Shown here piece by piece: positions 63,949-64,000 of a stretch of DNA of 64,000 nucleotides. Within the stretch, counting starts at the first letter, position 1. Each line of letters begins with the position of its first letter. A program made the translations under genes and the position numbers. Below the pieces are notes generated by a model, which worked only from the letters and a program-made list of their open reading frames with translations, was not told where the DNA came from and did no database searches. The DNA comes from Agrobacterium tumefaciens (GTDB lineage Bacteria > Pseudomonadota > Alphaproteobacteria > Rhizobiales > Rhizobiaceae), in contig NZ_SUPW01000003.1 in NCBI RefSeq assembly GCF_013337285.1, positions 186,001 to 250,000 on the forward strand, in the 5' to 3' direction.

Positions 63949-64000
63949 TCACTCCACCAGCTTGAATTCCAGCATCAGATTGCGCTGGAGAAACGAGTGG
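63949..64000 (-). CDS. 3' end of a further minus-strand gene (partial)
   Basis: On the minus strand a stop codon at 63949-63951 is preceded by an open frame of 16 codons to the window edge, reading HSFLQRNLMLEFKLVE. It is too short for family assignment; coding potential is inferred only from an open frame at a conventional distance from the neighbour. Confidence 0.35.
   Translation of the reverse strand, partial: HSFLQRNLMLEFKLVE

Noticed and set aside
1-64000. tRNA, rRNA, insertion sequences, prophage genes, integrase or att sites
   Set aside because: I looked for their usual motifs on both strands and saw none; no target duplications or transposase frames are evident, though a tRNA scan would be needed to exclude a tRNA gene fully.

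Overview
The window reads as alphaproteobacterial, most likely Rhizobiaceae of the Agrobacterium/Rhizobium type. This is an inference from high GC, the gene repertoire (CpdR, PccR, the large DUF4175/TIGR02302-type protein, TlpA, a secreted RTX-GH16 glycanase, sugar ABC transporters paired with ROK regulators) and a palindromic intergenic mosaic element. Coding is dense on both strands; I saw no rRNA, tRNA, CRISPR array, transposase or phage gene.

Layout. 0-1.2 kb: 3' part of an RTX-containing GH16 glycanase. 1.2-8.7 kb: a minus-strand operon (CUT1 ABC transporter, glycerophosphodiesterase, sugar-isomerase-like TIM barrel) with a divergent ROK regulator. 8.7-9.7 kb: two unrecognised small genes. 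9.9-15.4 kb: the most unusual part, a tightly overlapping plus-strand operon of a SARP/BTAD-TPR regulator, a 142-residue cysteine-free protein, a YcaO cyclodehydratase-fold enzyme, a TfuA-like protein and a peptidylarginine-deiminase-like pentein. This looks like a peptide- or protein-modifying (RiPP-like, possibly thioamide plus citrulline) system. 15.5-16.3 kb: an XRE regulator and a small protein. 16.6-21.3 kb: a xylose-type ABC transporter (xylG, xylH, xylF) with a divergent ROK regulator and a perfect 12+1+12 palindrome between them.

21.3-24.4 kb: a desaturase-like membrane protein divergent from an ArsR regulator, then glpD. 24.5-34.9 kb: the propionyl-CoA to succinyl-CoA route (epimerase, B12-dependent mutase, pccA, pccB) with the divergent regulator pccR, interspersed with kptA, a GST and two uncharacterised genes. 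34.9-42.8 kb: an alkylation-repair glycosylase, gluQ, a YihY protein, an SDR, a twin-TM protein, a PduO-type cobalamin adenosyltransferase (which would supply the mutase cofactor), a rhomboid protease, etfBA and a 3-hydroxybutyryl-CoA dehydrogenase. The middle of the window is therefore rich in acyl-CoA metabolism.

42.9-64 kb is core chromosome: tlpA, argH-lptM-lysA, the DUF4175 protein, cpdR, hpt, ftsEX, a YdcF protein, plsC, chaC, a DUF2125 protein, a GNAT, hisC-tyrC with a methyltransferase upstream, gloB, a DUF985 cupin, a DUF3108 protein, rpmB, a queuosine-precursor (VUT) transporter, a pentapeptide protein and the 3' tip of a further gene. Start codons were chosen mainly from Shine-Dalgarno matches and overlaps with the upstream gene; several are earlier or later than the longest open frame. 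All family assignments come from reading motifs and overall similarity by eye, not from database searches.
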